Part shown: positions 9,286 through 19,342 of the stretch, piece after piece
Layout: every line of letters begins with the position of its first letter
Position numbering within the stretch: position 1 is the first letter of the stretch
Source: Panacagrimonas perspica
GTDB lineage: Bacteria; Pseudomonadota; Gammaproteobacteria; Nevskiales; Nevskiaceae
NCBI RefSeq assembly: GCF_004364935.1
Contig: NZ_SOBT01000008.1
Span: forward strand, 1,243,534-1,307,533
Reading direction: 5' to 3'
DNA: 64,000 nt
Notes under the pieces: generated by a model
Told to the model about the DNA's origin: nothing
Databases searched by the model: none
Seen by the model: the letters and a program-made list of their open reading frames with translations, nothing else
Position numbers and translations under genes: made by a program

Positions 9286-10539
9286 TCATCCGCGCTTCTC
9301 CGTCATCGAGACCGACGCAACGGACGCCTGCACAACCGGAATCTCGACGTCCGTCAGCGGCTTCATCTTCTTCTTGCGCGCCATCGCCGCGGCGATATAC
9401 GGCGCCAGCTCCGCCGCTTTTCGCTCGACCCTCAGCGCCGCACGCGCGCGGGCGCGCGGCAACACGGTCTTCCCCAGCAGTGCCAGCGACTCGCAGATCT
9501 CGTGGTGCGGATTGCGGCCTGCCTGCTGCAGCAGCACCAACTGGTCGACGCCCGCCTCCTCGAACTGTCCGACGTGCTTCTCGAAATCCTCGGGCGTGCC
9601 GATGCCGGGCGAGTTCAGGAACAGGTCCGCCGTCTCGTTGCTCGCCGCCGCGAGCTGCTTCGAGCCGCGATCGCCACGCTTGAGCTGGTAGTCCTCCCAC
9701 AGCCGGCTGCGGCCCGGCACCGCGTCCTGGGTCACGAGCGCCGAGATGGCGTACGTGAAGAACTCGAAGTTCTCCTGCCCACGACGCACGGCCTCCGCGC
9801 GATCGGGATGGATCGAGAACGGGGACACCATCGCGATGTTGGCGTTCACGCTGTGACCCAGCGGCACGCACTGCTCGCTCCTGATCGTGTCGTAGTAGAT
9901 GCGACTCCAGGTCTTCGCCTCTTCCGGATCGACGAAGGAGAACGCGAGCGCCCCCAGACCATGGCTGGCGGCGACGCGAATGGTGTCGCGGTTGGTGCAG
10001 GCCATCCACATCGGCGGATGGGGCTGCTGCACGGGCTTGGGCAGCACATCGCGGCACGGCATCGAGAAAGACGCGCCCTTGAACCCCGGGTACGGCGACA
10101 TCACCATCATGTTCGCGATCTGCTCGGCGGCCTCGAGCGACATCGCGCGCTTCTGCTTGGCCGGAATGTTGAAGCCCTGAAGCTCCAGCCGCGTGGCGCC
10201 CTCGCCGATCCCGAACTCGACACGCCCGCCCGACACCAGGTCGAGCATCGCGATGCCCTCGGCCGTGCGCGCCGGATGGTTGTAGTTGGCGATGACCTGG
10301 CGGATGCCATGGCCGATGCGGATGCGCTGGGTGCGTGCGGCAGCTGCCGCAAGGAACACCTCCGGCGACGAGCAATGCGAATACTCCTCGAGGAAATGGT
10401 GCTCGACGGCCCACATGTAGTCGATGCCGATGCGATCCGCGAGCACGACCTGGTCGAGTGCGTTGTGCACGAGATTCTGCTCGTCGCCCGGTTTCCACGG
10501 ACGAGGTAGCTGAAGCTCGAAGAAGATGCCGAATCGCAT
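9286..10539 (-). CDS. LLM-class flavin-dependent oxidoreductase (bacterial luciferase-like)
   Basis: A 417-residue luciferase-like monooxygenase. It starts MRFGIFFELQLP, has the WAVEHHFLEEYSHCSSPEV segment of the (beta/alpha)8 barrel near residue 50, and a GRVEFGIGEGATRLEL strand near residue 115. It then has the MACTNRDTIRVAASHG region and a charged C-terminal extension rich in Lys. The ATG at 10539 has a GGAGGAG ribosome site just upstream. FMN or F420 use is not decided by sequence alone. It is divergent from the thiolase gene, which suggests shared control and possibly a shared degradation pathway. Confidence 0.87.
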   Translation of the reverse strand: MRFGIFFELQLPRPWKPGDEQNLVHNALDQVVLADRIGIDYMWAVEHHFLEEYSHCSSPEVFLAAAAARTQRIRIGHGIRQVIANYNHPARTAEGIAMLDLVSGGRVEFGIGEGATRLELQGFNIPAKQKRAMSLEAAEQIANMMVMSPYPGFKGASFSMPCRDVLPKPVQQPHPPMWMACTNRDTIRVAASHGLGALAFSFVDPEEAKTWSRIYYDTIRSEQCVPLGHSVNANIAMVSPFSIHPDRAEAVRRGQENFEFFTYAISALVTQDAVPGRSRLWEDYQLKRGDRGSKQLAAASNETADLFLNSPGIGTPEDFEKHVGQFEEAGVDQLVLLQQAGRNPHHEICESLALLGKTVLPRARARAALRVERKAAELAPYIAAAMARKKKMKPLTDVEIPVVQASVASVSMTEKRG

Positions 10540-10775
10540 GAAGCTCCTCCTGTCGTCGATCTCGCGGCGTTCGCGCCGCAACGCAGCGCCGACCCGCCGG
10601 CTGCGTCACGATGGCATCACCGGGGCGAACTTCCAGCAGCGGGCGCGCCCTTAGGATTCGACCCTGATCGACCCGCGATCCCGGTCCGCGCCAGTTCGTA
10701 CGACGACTCATGGAACGACGTCCATCCGTCCGATACGCTGGACCCGTTTGCGCACAGGCGTCGTGAGGACCTGAA

Positions 10776-12014
10776 ATGAAACCCGTATTCGTCGTAGGCG
10801 TTGGCATGACCCGCTTCGGCCAGCATCTGGATCTGAGCTACAAGGCCCTCGCCCGCCAGGCCCTGGAGCTGGCGCTGGCCGATGCGGGCGCGTCCAGCGG
10901 ACAGCTCGAACAGGCCTACTTCTCGTCCTGCGTCATCGGGCAGTTGCACGGGCAACACATGATTCCGGGTCAGGTCGCGCTGCGCGAAGCGGGTGTGCAA
11001 GGCATTCCGGTCTTCAACGTCGAGAGCGCATGCGCATCGGCCTCGGCCGCGTTTCATCTGGCCGTGCAGGCGGTGCAGGCAGGCGCCTGCGACGTGGCCC
11101 TGGCCATCGGCGTCGAGAAGATGGTGATGACCGACAAGGCGCTGATGTTCGCGGCGTTCGACTCGGCTTGGAATGTCGAAACGGCGGACGCGAACCGGGC
11201 GCGGCTGGTCGCCATGGGCGCGGGCGTGGAGCCGCCGCCGGGGTCGCAGTCGCCGAAGCCCTACAGCCTGTTCATGGACGTGTACGCCGGCTTCTGCCGA
11301 CAGCACATGAGAACGTTCGGGACGACGCAGCGCCAGATCGCGGCGGTCGCGGCGAAGAATCATCAGCACAGCGTGCACAACCCTCTGGCCCAGTATCAGA
11401 AGCCGTTCACGATCGACGAGGTGCTGGCGGCGGCACCGATCACCTACCCGCTGACGCTCCCGATGTGTTCACCGATCTCGGACGGCGCCGCTGCCGCGGT
11501 GGTGTGCTCGGCCGCGGGCCTGGAGCGTCTGCAGGGCGCGAAGAGCCGGGCGATCCGCGTGCTCGCCAGTGTCGTACGCTCGGGTAGCAACCGCGCCGAC
11601 GGCGACCACGCGAATCACCTGACGGCCCTCGCCGCGCGCCAGCTCTATGAGCGGGCCGGCATCGGGCCCGACGCCGTCGACGTCGCCGAAGTCCACGACG
11701 CAACGGCCATGGGCGAGATCATCCAGGTCGAGAACCTTCAGCTCGCGCCCTTCGGCGAAGGCGGACCGCGCGCGGAACGCGGCGAATTCACGATCGGCGG
11801 ACGGATCCCGGTCAACCCGTCCGGCGGACTGGAATCCAAGGGACATCCCATCGGCGCGACCGGGCTGGGCCAGGTCCACGAACTCGTCACCCAGTTGCGC
11901 GGTGAAGCCGGACTTCGGCAAGTGGCGGGCGCGAGGATCGCGCTGCAGGAAAACGGCGGCGGCATCATCGGCTGCGAAGAGGCCGCGGCCGTTCTGAATC
12001 TCTTCGGCCGGTAG
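10776..12014 (+). CDS. Thiolase-family protein (acetyl-CoA acetyltransferase / SCP2-thiolase type)
   Basis: A 412-residue thiolase-fold enzyme. The active-site cysteine lies in NVESACASASAAFH (about residue 89), the glycine-rich His motif in GGLESKGHPIGATG near 350, and a second Cys-containing ENGGGIIGCEE near the C-terminus replaces the usual CxGGG. The HDAT motif near residue 310 is typical of SCP2-like thiolases, which often lack degradative thiolase activity or act on branched or sterol side-chain acyl-CoAs. It is followed by an SDR gene on the same strand, which fits a beta-oxidation or side-chain degradation step. The exact substrate is unknown. Confidence 0.88.
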   Translation: MKPVFVVGVGMTRFGQHLDLSYKALARQALELALADAGASSGQLEQAYFSSCVIGQLHGQHMIPGQVALREAGVQGIPVFNVESACASASAAFHLAVQAVQAGACDVALAIGVEKMVMTDKALMFAAFDSAWNVETADANRARLVAMGAGVEPPPGSQSPKPYSLFMDVYAGFCRQHMRTFGTTQRQIAAVAAKNHQHSVHNPLAQYQKPFTIDEVLAAAPITYPLTLPMCSPISDGAAAAVVCSAAGLERLQGAKSRAIRVLASVVRSGSNRADGDHANHLTALAARQLYERAGIGPDAVDVAEVHDATAMGEIIQVENLQLAPFGEGGPRAERGEFTIGGRIPVNPSGGLESKGHPIGATGLGQVHELVTQLRGEAGLRQVAGARIALQENGGGIIGCEEAAAVLNLFGR

Positions 12015-12248
12015 TTCGCATGCGCCGAAGCGCCAGCGCACGGCGCTGTCGCCTGCTGCTACGGCCTCGGACTTGATGGCGCGGAATTCCACCACCTGAT
12101 CATTTGGCGACTCCGCGCCACGCGTCACGGGTGGACGCCGGGGCGCCATCGGCCCCTCTTCTTCGGGCAAACTTGTTCCGAGGCCTGATTTCGCTCGTGT
12201 GCATCCAAGCCGTCGCGCGCATGTGGGTCATTCAACCGAGGAAAGCGC

Positions 12249-13004
12249 ATGTCGACAGCAACCCAAGTCGCGATCGTCACCGGGGGCTCGGCCGGCATCG
12301 GCCGTGCAACGGCGCTCGCATTTGCCGACAGCGGCGTGGCGGTCTCGCTGGGCGACCTCAACGAAGAGCGCGGATCGCTCGTCGTGAAGGAGATCCGCGA
12401 ACGAGGTGGGCGCGCGATTTTCACGAAGACCGACGTCGCCCAGGCCGCGGACTGCTCACGCCTGGTCGACGAGACGGTGCGGCAGCTCGGACGCCTCGAC
12501 ATCGCGTTCAACAACGCCGGCATTCCTGGCGATCCGCGCTTGACCGCCGATTACGGCCTGGCCAACTGGCAGCGCGTGATCGACGTCAATCTCACGGGCG
12601 TATTCAACTGCATGACCTATCAGCTGCCGGCGATGATCGCGCGCGGCGGCGCGATCGTGAACACCGCTTCCATCTTCGGATTGGTGGGAGCGCCGGGAAA
12701 CTCGGCGTATTGCGCCGCGAAGCACGGCGTCATCGGCCTGACCAAGGCGGCAGCGCTCGAATACGGCCGTTATCGCATCCGCGTCAACGCGGTCTGTCCG
12801 GGCTACATCTCGACGGACATGACGGTGGGCCCCGACACCCGCTTCACCGAGGAAAAGATCAACAAGTGCCTGTCGACCAACGCGCTGCGACGCATGGCGG
12901 CTCCTGAGGAGGTCGCGAATCTCGTGATCTGGCTTGCGTCGGACAAGGCTTCGTACGTGTCCGGCGCGCACTACACCGTCGACGGCGGCATCACGGCGTC
13001 GTAG
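12249..13004 (+). CDS. SDR-family oxidoreductase
   Basis: A 251-residue classical short-chain dehydrogenase. The cofactor loop is TGGSAGIG (residues 11-18), the structural motif NNAG lies near 88, and the catalytic YCAAK near 154. The C-terminal DGGITAS ending is common to the family. An Asp after beta-2 (GDLNEE) favours NAD over NADP. A GAGGAAAG ribosome site precedes the ATG. It follows the thiolase by 234 bp and ends by overlapping the 3' end of a convergent hydrolase gene by 14 bp. A hydroxyacyl-CoA or alcohol dehydrogenase role is plausible. Confidence 0.92.
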   Translation: MSTATQVAIVTGGSAGIGRATALAFADSGVAVSLGDLNEERGSLVVKEIRERGGRAIFTKTDVAQAADCSRLVDETVRQLGRLDIAFNNAGIPGDPRLTADYGLANWQRVIDVNLTGVFNCMTYQLPAMIARGGAIVNTASIFGLVGAPGNSAYCAAKHGVIGLTKAAALEYGRYRIRVNAVCPGYISTDMTVGPDTRFTEEKINKCLSTNALRRMAAPEEVANLVIWLASDKASYVSGAHYTVDGGITAS

Positions 13005-14115
13005 GCAATCGGGATCCGGACAATTCGCCGTCGGCGGCGACGAGGTATCCGGCGATCAGCCGGTTCGCCCACGACCGCGCCACCCAGCCTTCGAAGAACG
13101 CGCAGTGACTGCCGCGTGCCGCGCGCACCAGCAGCGCGTCCGGAACGGCCTTGATCGCCTCCAGGTGATCCAGCGCGTTTTCGATGACGCAGACCGGATC
13201 GTCGTCGGCATTCAGGATCATCATCGGAACGGTGATCCGGTCGAACACGCCCATCGGGTTGGATCGTTGCAGGTAGTCGCCGACGCTCGCGCATCCCGCC
13301 ATCTCGTAAAGATTCTCGTGAAACTCGCTCAGATCGCGCGCGGCCAGGCAGGCGTCGTAGCTCGCCAGGTGCGCGAACGCCTGCGGATGCGGCTCCAGGA
13401 AATGCCGGACCAGGCGCCTGGCCATCGCGCGGCTGTAGAACGGTTGCGTGCGCGTCCACGCGACGCCGATGTCGTAACCCGGGCAGTACGCGACGCTGGC
13501 GCTGATCAGTGAGCGCGGACCTTCTTCTCCGAGATAGCGCACCAGCAGACCCGAACCGGCCGAGACGCCGACGGCATACAGCGGCGACTGCGGGAATTCG
13601 TCATGGATGCGGCTCAACTGCTCGCGCAGATCGTCGGTGGAGCCCATCGTGTCGACCAGCGGCGCCGTCAGCGGCAAGCCGCCATGACCGCGGCGCGTGC
13701 ACAGCACGACCCGCCAGCCGGTGGCCTTGCGCAGGTCGCTCGCGGTGACGCGCATGGTCTGCGCATCGCCGGTGACGGTGTGCAGCAGCACGAGCGTCGG
13801 CGCGTTCGGCGCCGCGTCGAGGCCGAGCCAGTCCAGCGCCGTCGTGCCGCCGTCGCGCATCGTCAGGATGTCGCGGCGCTCGTAGCGCAGCCACGGTGCG
13901 ACGGCTTCGCTCGACAGAAGCCAGAGCAGTTGCAGATGCGGGTTGTAGAGCCAGGGTGTGGGGCGATAGGGCTGACGCAGCTGATCGAGCCGATCGACGA
14001 TGGCGCGATTGAAGTCCGAGGGATGGAAGTCGAGCCGTGGCCGGCGCACGGCACTCAGCCGGTAATGCGCGAACCACAGGATCAGCAGCAGGCCGACGAC
14101 GATCAGGATGCTCAT
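12991..14115 (-). CDS. YheT-like alpha/beta hydrolase with N-terminal membrane anchor
   Basis: A 374-residue hydrolase of the YheT/ABHD1-3 group. An N-terminal hydrophobic helix (residues 2-16) anchors it. The conserved NPHLQ segment near residue 58 marks the family. The nucleophile is in GVSAGSG (about residue 195), the acid in NADDDPV near 300, and the His in GSHCAFFEG near 336. Relatives are membrane-linked esterases or phospholipases of unclear substrate. The 3' end overlaps the convergent SDR gene by 14 bp, so the two transcripts could interfere. Confidence 0.9.
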   Translation of the reverse strand: MSILIVVGLLLILWFAHYRLSAVRRPRLDFHPSDFNRAIVDRLDQLRQPYRPTPWLYNPHLQLLWLLSSEAVAPWLRYERRDILTMRDGGTTALDWLGLDAAPNAPTLVLLHTVTGDAQTMRVTASDLRKATGWRVVLCTRRGHGGLPLTAPLVDTMGSTDDLREQLSRIHDEFPQSPLYAVGVSAGSGLLVRYLGEEGPRSLISASVAYCPGYDIGVAWTRTQPFYSRAMARRLVRHFLEPHPQAFAHLASYDACLAARDLSEFHENLYEMAGCASVGDYLQRSNPMGVFDRITVPMMILNADDDPVCVIENALDHLEAIKAVPDALLVRAARGSHCAFFEGWVARSWANRLIAGYLVAADGELSGSRLPTTP

Positions 14116-14208
14116 CGGCCGGGTTTCACGAGTTCCACATCGTTCGCGCGTCGCACATGCCGATCAGCCTAGCGAAGCGCATCGCGCCTGGGCGAATCTC
14201 GCCAGCGC

Positions 14209-15477
14209 CTAGAACCGGCGCCCGAGCGAGAAGCCTCCCGAAAAGAATTCGTTCTTGACGATGGCCTCTCCTCCGCCGAACGCCGCCGGAATCGAGTTTT
14301 CACCATCGACCTCCTGACGTGGGCAGTAGGTCAGAGCGCCCGTGAGCTCCCATTGCCTCCAGATATAGGTGACGCCGCCGGTGTAGTGCGTGGTCATGGT
14401 CGCAGGAGCCATCTTCGAGAACAGCGTGTCGGATTCCTGGATGATCTGATCCGCGTGCACATACCCGGCCCTGAGAGCGAGATCGGGGCGAACGTCCCAG
14501 GTCACGCCGATCTTGAACGCGTTCTGGTTTTCCCATCCGAAACCCGGACCACTGGAAGAGCCCAGCAGGTGTCCTGCCGACAGTTCGGTGATCGAGTTGC
14601 GGAATGCTCTTTCCGATTCGTACTGGTAGCGCTGCCACTCGACGGCGACGGTCCAGGGCGCCGCGACCTTCCACGAAAGGCCGGCGCCGTAGGCGGCGGG
14701 CAACTCCAGCGATCCATTGTCGGGAAGCAGGCCACGATAGTCGTCGAGCTTCTGCGTCCACGATTTCGAGCGATACCCGATGCCCGCGGAGACGCTCGGA
14801 GAAAGCTCGCCGGTCCAGCCCAGCGTGTAGCCGATACTGAACGCACCGTCCTTGCCCTGGTTCGTCACCTTGTCCGGATGCCGGGAGACCCGCGACTGCG
14901 GATCGGTCGACGTCAGGAACTGCAGGCCCTTCACGTCGAGAAACTGGTAGCCGAGGACCAGGCCCGCGCCAAAGCTCTGCGTCGGTGTCGCGCGCCACGC
15001 CAGCGCCGGCACGATGCTTCCGGATCCCAGCGACAGCGATGCACGCTGCGCGCCTCCGAAGCGCACGTACGGGCTCTGCGGATAATCAGGACCCAGGCCG
15101 GCCTGGAGCATCGTGATGCCGAACGTCCACCGATCGTTCAGCGGCAGGGACAGTCCTGCCTGCGGAATGAAATACCACCGCCGCCCGTCCGACGGCGAGC
15201 GGGAATCAGGTCCGGCGGCGTTGCCCTCGATGCGCGAATCCGGGTGCAGCATCAGGACATCGAGACCCACGTCGTAGCGCCGTCCGAGCCCCGACATCAG
15301 CGCCGGATTCGCCGACAGTGCCGTCGTCTCCTGTGCACCGACGTAGGAGACACCGCCCGCCCCCATCGACTTGATTCCCGCGCCGTGTTCGAAGGGGCCG
15401 AGCGATGCGTTCGCGCCGGTCGCCAGTGACAGGACAGCGGTTGAGAAAATCAGAACGCGTGGGCAAACGTGGAGCAT
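14209..15477 (-). CDS. FadL/OmpP1-family outer-membrane transporter
   Basis: A 422-residue outer-membrane beta-barrel for hydrophobic compounds such as long-chain fatty acids or aromatics. A signal peptide covers residues 1-24 (ends GANA). The N-terminal hatch region has the family pattern GAGIKSMGAGGVSYVGAQET followed by SANPALM. It ends in Phe (LGRRF), as expected for BAM-dependent insertion. The ATG at 15477 has a GAAGGA ribosome site. It lies 145 bp downstream of tal and an acyl-CoA synthetase on the same strand, so uptake and activation of an acyl substrate could be linked. Confidence 0.87.
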   Translation of the reverse strand: MLHVCPRVLIFSTAVLSLATGANASLGPFEHGAGIKSMGAGGVSYVGAQETTALSANPALMSGLGRRYDVGLDVLMLHPDSRIEGNAAGPDSRSPSDGRRWYFIPQAGLSLPLNDRWTFGITMLQAGLGPDYPQSPYVRFGGAQRASLSLGSGSIVPALAWRATPTQSFGAGLVLGYQFLDVKGLQFLTSTDPQSRVSRHPDKVTNQGKDGAFSIGYTLGWTGELSPSVSAGIGYRSKSWTQKLDDYRGLLPDNGSLELPAAYGAGLSWKVAAPWTVAVEWQRYQYESERAFRNSITELSAGHLLGSSSGPGFGWENQNAFKIGVTWDVRPDLALRAGYVHADQIIQESDTLFSKMAPATMTTHYTGGVTYIWRQWELTGALTYCPRQEVDGENSIPAAFGGGEAIVKNEFFSGGFSLGRRF

Positions 15478-15622
15478 TGTTTTTCCTTCTTCTTCTTGGG
15501 AATGAGAGAGGCGTCGCGAACCGACAGGCACCGCCCCGCGAGGAGTCCGGCGGGCCCGCGGCTCGACGTTCCGGTGCGACAGGCTCCCCGCCGGTCGCAC
15601 CCGGATGCGACGACGGCGATGA

Positions 15623-16759
15623 CTACCCGGCGAGAAACGCGTCGCGCTTCTTCGATACCGCCGAAAGCAGCATGTCCGCCGCGTCGGTGAACTGCTTGGC
15701 GCCTTCGGTCACCAGCTCCGTCGTCACCCCGTCGAGATCGAGGTTCAGGCGCTGTGCCTCGGACAGCACCGTCCGCGCACCCTCCACGTCGTCGCGGATC
15801 GTGTCGGGCTTGACGGTGCCGTGGTCCCGCGCCGCGTCCATCGTCTTGGGCGGCATCGTGTTGACCGTATCGCGGCCGATCAGCGTGTCGACGTACAGCG
15901 TGTCGGGGTACGCCGGGTTCTTGGTGCCGGTCGAGGCCCACAGCAGACGCTGCACGCGCGCGCCCTTCGCGGCCAGCGCTTTCCAGCGCGCGCCGGCAAT
16001 GAGCTGTTCGTAGTCTTGATACGCGAGCTTGGCGTTGGCGATCGCCACCTTTCCGAGCAGCCCGCGCAACGCGGCCTCGTCGGCGCCGGCGCCTGCCTTG
16101 AGCCGCGCTTCGATCTTCGCGTCGATCTTCGAGTCGATGCGGCTGACGAAGAAGCTGGCGACGCTGGCGAGGCGGCTCACGTCCTGCCCCGCCTTCACGC
16201 GCTGCTCGAGTCCGGCGAGGTAGGCCTCGGCGACGGCGAGATAAGCCTGGCGCGAGAACAGCAGCGTGATGTTGACGTTGATGCCTTCGGCGATCAGCTG
16301 GCGGATCGCCGGGGTCCCGGCGTCGGTGCCGGGAATCTTGATCATCAGGTTGGGGCGGTCGACCATCGCCCACAGCCGTCGCGCCTCGGCCAGCGAACCC
16401 TCGGTATCGAACGCCAGGTACGGAGACACTTCGAGGCTGACATAGCCGTCGCGCGCGTCGAGGCGGTCGTACACCGGTCGCAGGACGTCGCAGGCGTTGC
16501 GGATGTCCTCGACGGCCAGATGCTCGTAGAGATCCACCGTCTCGGTGTGTCCTTCGGCGAGCAGGCGACGCAGGCTCCCGTCGTAATCGGAGCCGTAACC
16601 CATGGCCTTCTCGAAGATCGAGGGATTCGACGTGACGCCGGTCAGGCCGTCCGCCGTGACCAGTTCCTGCAATTCCTTCCGGTTCAGAAAATCCCGGCTC
16701 ACGAAATCGAGCCACACGGCCTGCCCGGCGTTGCCGAGCTGCTTCAAACGATCCGACAT
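15623..16759 (-). CDS. tal: Transaldolase
   Basis: A 378-residue transaldolase of the long TalB-like/actinobacterial type, which moves dihydroxyacetone units between sugar phosphates in the pentose phosphate pathway. Visible motifs are GVTSNPSIFEKAM near residue 40, the Schiff-base lysine in NLMIKIPGTDAG (about residue 140), GINVNITLLFS near 165, and WASTGTKNPAYPD near 285. The ATG at 16759 has an AGGAGAAG site upstream. It sits between fadL and an acyl-CoA synthetase gene, which is unusual. The same window holds fgd and gnd, so three pentose-phosphate enzymes are present. Confidence 0.93.
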   Translation of the reverse strand: MSDRLKQLGNAGQAVWLDFVSRDFLNRKELQELVTADGLTGVTSNPSIFEKAMGYGSDYDGSLRRLLAEGHTETVDLYEHLAVEDIRNACDVLRPVYDRLDARDGYVSLEVSPYLAFDTEGSLAEARRLWAMVDRPNLMIKIPGTDAGTPAIRQLIAEGINVNITLLFSRQAYLAVAEAYLAGLEQRVKAGQDVSRLASVASFFVSRIDSKIDAKIEARLKAGAGADEAALRGLLGKVAIANAKLAYQDYEQLIAGARWKALAAKGARVQRLLWASTGTKNPAYPDTLYVDTLIGRDTVNTMPPKTMDAARDHGTVKPDTIRDDVEGARTVLSEAQRLNLDLDGVTTELVTEGAKQFTDAADMLLSAVSKKRDAFLAG

Positions 16760-16852
16760 CCACTTCTCCTGTGCGCGCGGTGCACCGCCTGGCGCCGCCG
16801 TTCCCGCATTGTCCCCGGAGCGCACGCCGACGGCCAATCGGCCGGCTCGATG

Positions 16853-18505
16853 TCACGCACGATCCGCGCGCCGCTTGATCTCCATTTCCCGCAGATCGCG
16901 TCGCCTGATCTTGCCGGTGACCGTCGTCGGCATCTCGTCGACGTACTCGATCTCGCGCGGATATTCGTGAACCGCCAGCACCGAGCGGACGTGTTCCTGG
17001 ATGCGCGCGGTCAGGTCCGGCGAGGGAAGAATGTCCGGCATGACCTTGATGAAGGCCTTGATCGACTCTCCCACCCGGTCATCCGGGACGCCGATGACGG
17101 CACACGAGGACACGCCCGGCACCGCGATGATGGCCGCCTCGATCTCGCCGGGTCCGACGCGATAGCCCGAGGTCTTGATGACATCGTCGATGCGGCCCTT
17201 GAAGTACAGGTAGCCCTGCTCGTCCGCCCATCCGGTGTCGCCGGTGAGATACCAGTCACCGGCGAAGCGCTCGGCGAAAGCCTGGGGATTGTTGAAATAT
17301 CCCGCCATCAACACCGGGTCGGACTTGTGCAGCGCGATGTTTCCGGTGGCGCCGACCGGAAGCGGAACGCCGTCTTCGTCGACGATCCTGACGTCGTGAC
17401 CGGGAATGGCCTTGCCGAGCGCTTCCGCCGGCGCCGGCTCCAGGGCGCGGCAGGTTCCGATCAGGTAATTCGCTTCGGTCTGGCCGTAGCCGACGTTGAG
17501 TTCGCTTCCCAACTCTTCCTGCGCCCATCGGCGCAGCTCGGGGCTCACGGATTCACCGCCCGAGAAGACACACCGCAGGCGAAGGTCGCGGAAACGCTCC
17601 CTGACCTCGGGAAGCTCCCGAAGTCGTTTGAGCGCGGTCGGCGCGTACAGACCGCAGGTCGCGCTGTGGCGTTCGACCATTCTCAAGGTTCGTTCCGGAT
17701 CGAAGCGCGCGTTGCTCGCGAGGATCGGGACGCCGAACGGCCAGATCGCGAGCAGCCCATCGGCCAGACCGCCGACCCACGCCCAGTCCGCCGAACTGAA
17801 GTAGAGATCGCCCGGCCGGAAGAAGTTGAGGATGTAGTCGCCGCCGTTGTGTGCGATCAGCGCACGCGCGTGATGGACGACGGCCTTGGGGTCTCCGGTC
17901 GTGCCCGACGTGAACATCAGCAGAAACGGGTCTTCGGACATCGGCGGCCGGTCGGCAGCGAACGACGACGAACCCTTGGCCATCAGGCCGTCGAACGAGG
18001 TGCGCGGATCCTCGCCGTCGACGACGACGAACGCGGCGAGGTCCGGCAAGCCCTTGAGAACGTCGGCGAATCGCTCGGCGACTTCGGCTTCCGCGACGAA
18101 CACCTTGGCTTTGACGTGCGAGAGGCGGTATCGCACGGCGTCGGGGGCGAAGAGCTTGGAGATCGGCAGCGACAGCGCGCCGAGCCGGTACGCAGCGAAG
18201 TGCGCGATCGCGTTCTCGGGCCGCTGCGGAAGATAGATCGCGACGATGTCGCCACGGCGTACGCCCAGAGCCCGCAGCGCGTTGGCGAAACGATTCACGG
18301 CCTCGAGCATCTGTCCCCAGCTCCAGCGCTGAACGCGCTCCTGCTCGTCTTCGAATATCAGGCAGGGGTCGTCGGCGCGCTCCTGGTGCCGCAGCAGGCA
18401 ATCGGCGACGACGCTGTAGTCGTGCGGAATGTTCCAGCGGTGCCGTGCGCGCGCATCGTTCAGATCGATGGCATCCCGCACGCTCTGGTCGCGTAGTCCG
18501 ATCAT
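16853..18505 (-). CDS. Acyl-CoA synthetase (AMP-forming, ANL superfamily)
   Basis: A 550-residue ligase that activates a carboxylic acid as acyl-AMP and then the CoA thioester. The P-loop MFTSGTTGDPKAVVHH is near residue 197, the acyl pocket and A5 motif YGQTEANYLIG near 340, the YLTGDTGW hinge near 415, and the catalytic lysine in TVTGKIRRRD near 535. The profile is closest to acetyl/medium-chain acyl-CoA synthetases. A GAGAGG ribosome site precedes the ATG. It has an SDR gene 69 bp upstream and tal 93 bp downstream on the same strand. Confidence 0.93.
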   Translation of the reverse strand: MIGLRDQSVRDAIDLNDARARHRWNIPHDYSVVADCLLRHQERADDPCLIFEDEQERVQRWSWGQMLEAVNRFANALRALGVRRGDIVAIYLPQRPENAIAHFAAYRLGALSLPISKLFAPDAVRYRLSHVKAKVFVAEAEVAERFADVLKGLPDLAAFVVVDGEDPRTSFDGLMAKGSSSFAADRPPMSEDPFLLMFTSGTTGDPKAVVHHARALIAHNGGDYILNFFRPGDLYFSSADWAWVGGLADGLLAIWPFGVPILASNARFDPERTLRMVERHSATCGLYAPTALKRLRELPEVRERFRDLRLRCVFSGGESVSPELRRWAQEELGSELNVGYGQTEANYLIGTCRALEPAPAEALGKAIPGHDVRIVDEDGVPLPVGATGNIALHKSDPVLMAGYFNNPQAFAERFAGDWYLTGDTGWADEQGYLYFKGRIDDVIKTSGYRVGPGEIEAAIIAVPGVSSCAVIGVPDDRVGESIKAFIKVMPDILPSPDLTARIQEHVRSVLAVHEYPREIEYVDEMPTTVTGKIRRRDLREMEIKRRADRA

Positions 18506-18574
18506 GCTGCTACCTCTCTGAGATTGGTGCGGCCTTGCCGGGACACCGAAGCCGCCGTCGTGCCCGATCGCGCC

Positions 18575-19342
18575 TTAGAAGATGGAGTACGCCCCGTCGA
18601 CGACGATCTCGTCGCCGGTCTGGAAACCGCCGACACCACAGGCGAGGTAGACCGCCAGCCGCGCGAAATCCCCGGGCTCGCCCCAGCGGCGCTGCGGCAT
18701 CCGCTTCATCACGTTGCGGCCGAACGCCTCTGTGTGGAAAAGAGCCGATGTCATCGGCGTCTCCACCCAGCCCGGGATGATCGCGTGCGCGTTGATCCGG
18801 TATCGCGCGAGTTCCACGGCACATCCCCGGATCATCGCGGCGAGTCCGGCCTTGCTGGCACCGTAGGACTGCTGCGTCGGCGCGCCATGGATAGACGAGA
18901 CACTCGAGGTACCGACGAGGACGCCGCCGCCACCGCGCTCGACCATGTGTCGCGCGGCCCCTCGAAGCGTCAGGAACGCGCCTTCCAGGTTGACCCGCGT
19001 GACCTTTCGAAAATCCTCGAGCGACGATTCCAGGAACGAGGTACCTGCGCCGAAGACGCCCGCGTTCGCGAAGCAGCTGTCGATTCGACCGAAGCGCTTC
19101 AGTGTCTCGGCAAACGCACGCTCGACGGAAGCTTCGTCGCCAACGTCGCAATGCACGGCGTCGACCTTGCCTCCATGAGCCTTCAAGGATTCAACCGCCG
19201 CCGCGTTGCGCTCGGCATGCGTGCCCCAGATGCAGACAGCCGCACCGGCCTGCGCCAGGCCCTTCGCCATGCCGAGGCCGATTCCCGAGTTGCCGCCCGT
19301 GATCAGCGCGACATGACCTTCGAGATCGAACAGTCCTTTCAT
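18575..19342 (-). CDS. SDR-family oxidoreductase
   Basis: A 255-residue short-chain dehydrogenase. The cofactor loop is TGGNSGIG (residues 13-20), ANAG lies near 90, and the catalytic YGASK near 157. It ends DGAYSIF. The ATG at 19342 has an AAAGGAG ribosome site. It is the first gene of a likely minus-strand operon with the acyl-CoA synthetase, tal and fadL. A hydroxyacyl or keto-acid step is possible; the substrate is unknown. Confidence 0.92.
   Translation of the reverse strand: MKGLFDLEGHVALITGGNSGIGLGMAKGLAQAGAAVCIWGTHAERNAAAVESLKAHGGKVDAVHCDVGDEASVERAFAETLKRFGRIDSCFANAGVFGAGTSFLESSLEDFRKVTRVNLEGAFLTLRGAARHMVERGGGGVLVGTSSVSSIHGAPTQQSYGASKAGLAAMIRGCAVELARYRINAHAIIPGWVETPMTSALFHTEAFGRNVMKRMPQRRWGEPGDFARLAVYLACGVGGFQTGDEIVVDGAYSIF

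Noticed and set aside
15821-18496. 891-codon plus-strand open frame opposite tal and the acyl-CoA synthetase
   Set aside because: The minus-strand genes carry full catalytic motifs; the plus frame has no domain, no ribosome site and His/Arg-rich shadow composition.
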